Below, piece by piece: positions 51,850-64,000 of a stretch of DNA of 64,000 nucleotides; within the stretch, counting starts at the first letter, position 1; each line of letters starts with the position of its first letter. The position numbers and the translations under genes are program-made. This DNA is from Pogonophryne albipinna (Eukaryota; Chordata; Actinopteri; Perciformes; Artedidraconidae). The notes under the pieces were generated by a model. It made no database searches. It saw only the letters and a list, made by a program, of their open reading frames with translations, and was not told the origin of the DNA. The DNA is taken from assembly GCA_028583405.1 (NCBI GenBank), contig CM053263.1, forward strand, positions 1,879,215 to 1,943,214, written 5' to 3'.

Positions 51850-54800
51850 GGGGGGCTGTGTTTGGGTTCCATTTGTAAGTCCTTGGCAACTACCCTAAAG
51901 AGGCTTAGTGCGCATTAATGAGCACGATACAAAACAACAAACCATTTATTACCATCATGTTTATGATCTAATTTCCTAGGCAATTACAGCAAAACTGAGA
52001 CAATTCCACTGTGCAGTTTCATGTGAGTTTTAGTGTAAGCACCTTTAAACAACTTTTAAGAAGTTGATTTTAAAGTTTACCAGCTCCACCCTTTGGTGGA
52101 TATTATTCACCAGAAAAAAAATATATGACAGATATGAGCTTAAATGAAGCTTATGCTTTGTTAAAATAGAGGTTTATGTAATGCATTCATCCCGTTGAGA
52201 ATGGAATTTGGCAAAGCCAAAGGGGAATTTACACAAATACGCTACAATACCGGGGTGAAATGATCAGATCATCGGATTTGAATATCTAATCGCATGATCA
52301 TTTAAAGATGGAGATTTGGCAACACTGAACATAATTACGACACTTGCATAGTTGTAGGGGATTAGAATCTGCATGTTTCTTCCTTGATGATCTTTTAACA
52401 TGCTCCAGGAGTGCATCCTCCCCCCACACATTTGAAGCAATTAATATTCTAAAAGTCCTAATTATGTAATTGTGTCTTCTTAAATGATATAAGTAGCGTG
52501 GGGGTAAGGGAATAATACCTGTTTTCATAAAATAGTCTACCAAGCCTACTTCTACTCTTCATATGAAGACAATTTAAAGCAAATCCATCCCCATTGACTT
52601 AATATTGCGCACAATATTGAAGCCATGTTGCGGTCTATTTGAGCCCTTATCCATCTCAAAACATAGGCCAACTTTCAAACGTTCTTACAAAAAGCAATTG
52701 AATCAGTCACTGACAGGATGAAAGGTTTGGGGATTTTGCAATGTGCTCAATGAAAACAAGTGACGAGAAAAAAAACATGTGCATGCGATTGCAACCCTTG
52801 ACAATTTATTCTCCATGTCTCAGAGAAGTAGTGTGCGCTCGGAGGGGTCTATTGTATCGGGGGTATCCGTGCCTGCTGCAGCATCCTCTCTGCCTCCCTA
52901 CCTTCCTCTCCCTTTTTCCCTCCCTGGTCTCATTTCCAGAGGGGTTCTTTGCTTTGAAACACTGCATCAGAGCCCCACCTACAGGCCAATGGAACATTAC
53001 AGCCCGACACTGACACATACAAATCCATACAAAGTGCCATAATGGCCGTTCATGGCCACAATTCATAGTCATTTTTTCTAGAATTTAAACATATGGGTTT
53101 AATACGCACAATGACAACTGTAAAACACCTGCAATTATACAGTACAAGTGATACACAAAAATCCCGGAAACGTAAAGCCACAAGTGATTAAATGAGCTGC
53201 TGCATCATAAAGCATGCATGCTAGTAAAAACAAGCATCAAATGAATGATTACAGACGATAGAGACCTGTAACGTCAAAAATAAACAGTAAGCGGTCTAGC
53301 AAAATAAATTAGCCTACGTAATTGTATGGGTTATGTACTTTGTAGGGTTCATGTCTCTTAGGAGGGGAAGAAGCACCACAAGTCGTAAGTGGACGTTTCA
53401 ACATGTAGCTTTATGCTAGCATTTTAAAGGCGAAAAATGAACAGCAAAAAAGCTAAGACGGGCATTAATATAGTAATTACTAGTGTTTGCAAACTATCCG
53501 TTAACCAAATGGGGCTGGAATAACTGTGAAAGAAGCCAAAAACCAGCACTAGTAACATTTTAAAAACCTTACTTACCCCAAATGGTTTTCCCAAACTCTC
53601 TTCCAAAAACGAAAACTCCGGCGTTTATATGCATTTTAAGCACTTAAGTAAACGTTAGTTCAGGCGTTACACTTTAACTGTTAAAGTTTAAACTTTAACG
53701 TTTGAGCAACTCTACTGTAAAAAAAATAAAAAAGGAACGTTGTACTTATTAACGCCAGTTTGGAGCCACGTCACTGTGATCACGTGCACCTGTTTTTTCT
53801 TGCTTCACTCATTAGAAGCCCACTAGGCTACTGCAAAAATAAACGTCACATAAAGCTTCCTTAAAGTTGTGATGGCTTGGCTTAAGCATTACATCAAATT
53901 AAGATGTATATCTCTGTATCTATCTTTTATATCTTTGTATACAAATTTCAATCAAATTCAGCCTGATATCTTTGAAAGTTCAGAGAGCTGGACTGGAATT
54001 AAAAAAAAGATGGCTTTTGGAAAACAAGTAAACACAAACAATGTTAAATGTCAAAAGTCACTAAGACTGACCCCTTAAATCAAATCACAATAAATTAACA
54101 ATAGTGTGTTGGGTTTGGTTGCCATTTTCCCAAATCGTGATCTGACAGGCCATTGATTTCAGTATGTGTCAGATCTCTGTTCATTTATTATACTTTAGTC
54201 CTTGTGGCAGACACCGGGGAGGTCTCTTGGAGTCATTTGAAGGGTGAAAATGCATTGATATCAACAGACCTATTGGCTTCATTTAATTATCCAACCCAAG
54301 TGCAGAAATCAAATCAACAGTCTGTGGATCTCAATATCAGATAGCTTTCAAAGCACAGCAAATCAATAGTGCTGCAATCTACAGTGACAATAGTAATTCT
54401 ATGAAGGGTCAGGATCACATGACCTTATGAAATTAATGTTAAGGTGACAGGTCCATGTATAGGTCAAACATGCTTGGACCATCTGATTATAGGTCTGAAT
54501 AATAATGTGTTATCATAGGAGGTCCATCCTATCTGTGTGTAGCATGAGCATAAATTAATTCAAGGACGAACAGGTTTGTGTTGAGAGCTTGAACACACAA
54601 GATTTGTTTTAATTTATAGTACACTTGGCGAATAAATATATCGACTACATAAGCAGAACATTTACATGCGTGTCAGACTTGGCATTAAAGATAACTATTG
54701 TAATGTCCATTGTTCTCTCTGACATTTTACGCAGCAGATATAATACCCACGTTGTATTGGAATTATAAATGGTAAAATGTCAATTTTTCAGATCATTTTC

Positions 54801-56561
54801 AAGACTTAGTCCACGTTATCTTAGAAGTTGAGATCAGAGATAATTCATTATTAAGGAAACCTCAACTGGCAAAACATTATGACCACAATATCCATTAGTA
54901 GCTGTTTCGGAGCTTTCATTGGTATCTCAAGATCTTCTTCAGCGGATGAGGTCACCATTTGTGGAATTGTACATGTTTTTTTAAACATTGTATCCAAGTT
55001 ATCCTGAAAGTTTAAATGAGAAGTAAATTATTGTAGTTATTCCTAATGTTTGGGGAATATTTTATGGACAAAATTAAAGCCTTGTTTTAGACCTATTGTG
55101 CATTAAGCATAGACTTAGATTTTTGGTTAGTCATTTTAGAGCCAGCTAATTATTTTTGACCAAAATAACTTAGATGTCCATTGTTATCGTAATTGTCCAT
55201 TATAAGTCATTTTTGGACACCCTGCTGCCAATCAGAAATTGGGATTCACCCAGATCATGGTATACTTGGTTTAATCCAATTACAGTCTCTTGGTTACACT
55301 GAATTATAGTTATAGTCCCAAATTGAAACAGGACCTGCCTATGTATACAAGGTGTTAAAGTTTACATTTTCAAGTTGTTATATTGAGCGTTCAGTTAATA
55401 TAGTTCTGCTTTGTGAAAGCTTGCGTCTGCAAGGGCAGAGGAGGAACAGAAGATGCTCGACCGGTGCTCGGCTCTTTATTCAAATGCACTGACCAATCTG
55501 ACTTTCCCATTTGTCTTGCAAATGAGACAATGACTTATGGAGGCACCATGAATAGCTTTGATGAAGCCTCTTTTTTAATGCAGTCAAGTGGGTTGGAGGG
55601 AGGTCTGTGTGTGTGTCTGTGTGAACCCTGTTGCCAGCTGGCAGTGTTATTTCAGCAGCTCTCCTCATCTTGCAGACAAATGTGTGTGGTTGTCCATGCG
55701 TGCATGTGTGCATGTGTGTGGCGTCACATAAGCCTGCATTGCGTCCCTGTGTCCTTTTGAATTAACTCAGTGAACCCCTTTAAACACAGCTGTATATGGT
55801 TTAGCTTAAGCCTGTGGGGATGCAGAGATCACCCTGCAGAGGTGCACTGCTCCCGGGGGTCTTCCCCTTTCCCCTACGAGCCACAACAAACACACTGTAT
55901 CAGCCACATAATGACATTAATCACGCATCTGTCACTGTATATCCCTCAATGCGGAAGGCTGGTAAATCACAGGGCATGTATATATCCGCTTTATGTTCAA
56001 TTTACAAGTCATTTCTATCCTAGGGATGATAATATTTATGAGGTGTCATGCGGAATTTAGTGTGTCCATCTTCATAAAAGTATATGCTCATTCCCTTCAC
56101 TCTCTCAATGGCTTGATTCCTCCTGGTTTAAATCAAACTGAAACACTGGATATGTCAGCCTCATCCATGATATCTCATTTTCGTAGAAAATCTATTAGCG
56201 TGTCGCTGAACTAATGAAGTTTTATGTGCTGTATGGACACAATGAATGACACTGATAACCCATTGATTTGGATTGTAAATAGGTTTTCAATTTTCTGACT
56301 GTTTTGTGAGCTACTAGATAATTAATTATATTGAAGCTGACATTTCTGTATATCTCGTGTGTGTGTGCAGGGGCGGGTGCGTGGGGGTGGATGGACGGGT
56401 GGGTTGAATATGTCACTCAGTCATATAATTAGTTAGTTTGCATATTGATGACTTACTGCTTTTTGTGTAAATGTGTGTTTCAGTTTTTATTCCATCATCT
56501 CGTGTGTGTTTATTCATCCATGTATCATCTCCATCAGCCTCCCCGTCAGGCTAGCAGCTGA
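51850..56561. other. Non-coding DNA upstream of plxna4
   Basis: AT-rich sequence without recognisable coding exons. ORFs up to 115 codons (55413-55760) show no known domain. No neighbouring gene can be identified. Confidence 0.55.
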
Positions 56562-56592
<31 letters not shown>

Positions 56593-56622
56593 CTTAGCTG
56601 TGTGTGCGTGTGCGTGTGCGTG

Positions 56623-56697
<75 letters not shown>
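56562..56697. repeat. (CTGT)n followed by (GT)n microsatellite
   Basis: About seven CTGT units at 56562-56591, then GT repeat with early GC interruptions to 56697. Confidence 0.95.
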
Positions 56698-63003
<6,306 letters not shown>

Positions 63004-64000
63004 TCACCCAAAAGTACACACAAATATTTACACGCACACGCGCAACCACATGCACAAAAGTTACAAAGGCTGACATGGATTTATGTTTCCCACTGCTGAA
63101 GGAAACAAGCCTCTGGAAAAGGGGAAAATGTAACCAAAGACTCGGAACACCCATTGTTCAGAATGAGGCACACAAGGACAAAACACCACCACACTCTCCC
63201 CTTTAACTGGAAATAGTTTATTGACTGTGCAGTGTTTAAAGCAGACTTGTGTGTGTACGAGTCTGTTGATTTAGTCCCTCCATGCTACTGTGCACTGTCT
63301 CCTTAATGGAATAATTGAGTCTGGGACTTTTATTGACACATGCACGCATGTTAAAAAAGCACACATGCTCACATTGATTAATACTGATTGACTAAATCTG
63401 TGGAGTACGTTCGCTGTGATCATTGATAAAAATCCCTAGGATTTAAGTTATTTGAATGGAAATGAAGCACAGCACAGGATTATGTTTGGTTACTGTCTTG
63501 GGGTGAAATGTGTGTGTTTCCATGAAATGGAATTTGTGGAAGTGATTTGTGAGACGACTTGGGACAACGACATTTTAATGAGCGTTTGTTTGATTTGGGA
63601 ATTGGAAACTGGAAGGTCTTTTCTTTATGCTGATTTGCTCTGCTTAGTAATAAAGTAAATACTGTGTGTGTGGTTTTCTTTTCTTTTATACATTCATTTT
63701 TCTCTGGTTTCATCCTCCTTCCAGCCGTGTATTATTTTCTATTGTCTAACCTTTGTTCGAAATTCAATATTTCTAAACACAGAAGAGAAAATGAGATCTT
63801 AACAAAGCTAGAGAGAGGGTAAATGAAGGAGAAATTACGTGAATCTTTTCTGCGACTCTCTTTCTCTACCAATCTCCTGCTCATTCTATGAACGCAAGTG
63901 GGGGGGGGGAAACACAAACAAAAGGAAAATAATCTATGCACCTCCATCTTTCCTCAGCCTCTTGACAACTCCACAGCAATCGATAATCAATCCCTAATCT
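63004..64000. other. Upstream non-coding DNA to window end
   Basis: No gene recognised. A G-run occurs at about 63900-63909. Confidence 0.55.

Larger units (their letters stand above)
50900..51850 (-). promoter_or_regulatory. plxna4: CpG-rich block, likely plxna4 promoter
   Basis: This is the most CpG-dense stretch of the window, with CG dinucleotides frequent from about 50.9 to 51.85 kb against AT-rich flanks. On the minus strand it includes a CT-rich tract (about 51700-51720) and GC-rich runs, then the candidate leader exon with its donor. No TATA box is obvious, as is common for CpG-island promoters. Position and orientation fit the 5' end of the minus-strand plexin gene. The start site is not resolved. 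Confidence 0.55.

Noticed and set aside
54870..54965. Sequence with GATCTTCTTCAGCGGATGAG that seemed familiar as a dispersed repeat
   Set aside because: I could not recall a family or find borders, and there is no second copy in the window.
55413..55760. 115-codon Cys-rich ORF on the plus strand
   Set aside because: The C-terminal part comes from GT-rich sequence; no domain or conserved spacing of cysteines was recognised.

Overview
The window looks like nuclear DNA from a ray-finned fish, most likely a percomorph-type teleost. The reasons are one vertebrate gene with large introns, very dense long (CA/GT)n microsatellites, several short non-autonomous DNA transposons, and dispersed repeats of types I associate with fish genomes. 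The species cannot be named from the sequence.

Only one gene is supported. It is the 5' part of a class A plexin, best matched to plxna4, on the minus strand. Coding exon 2 (coding part 29682-30923) carries the start codon, a signal peptide and most of the sema domain. Exon 3 (17607-17789) continues the sema domain in phase 0 and joins exactly at the canonical splice sites. A GC-rich, CpG-rich block at about 50.9-51.85 kb contains a strong minus-strand splice donor and a candidate untranslated leader exon (about 51190-51480), so it is the likely promoter and first exon. The remaining coding exons (rest of sema, PSI and IPT domains, transmembrane segment, intracellular GAP region) lie beyond position 1 of the window.

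Layout by coordinate: 1-17606 is intron 3 (incomplete), with a piggyBac-like TTAA-flanked element at its start. 17607-17789 is exon 3. 17790-29681 is intron 2, with a hAT-type MITE, a foldback element and a GC-richer island. 29682-31027 is exon 2. 31028-51189 is intron 1, with a MITE bearing perfect 47-bp inverted ends, two old dispersed repeats and large microsatellites. About 51190-51850 is the leader exon and promoter block. From there to 64000 is upstream non-coding DNA with more microsatellites.

Thirteen CA/GT arrays longer than 90 bp make up roughly 2 kb, about 3% of the window. Most long ORFs here are translations of those arrays (His-Thr or Cys-Val repeats) and are not genes. I see no tRNA, rRNA, CRISPR, viral gene or bacterial-type system. 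The most interesting items are structural: the four DNA elements, a telomere-like module between two GT arrays, a 55-bp flank shared exactly by two CA arrays 19 kb apart, and an upstream ORF in the plexin leader.
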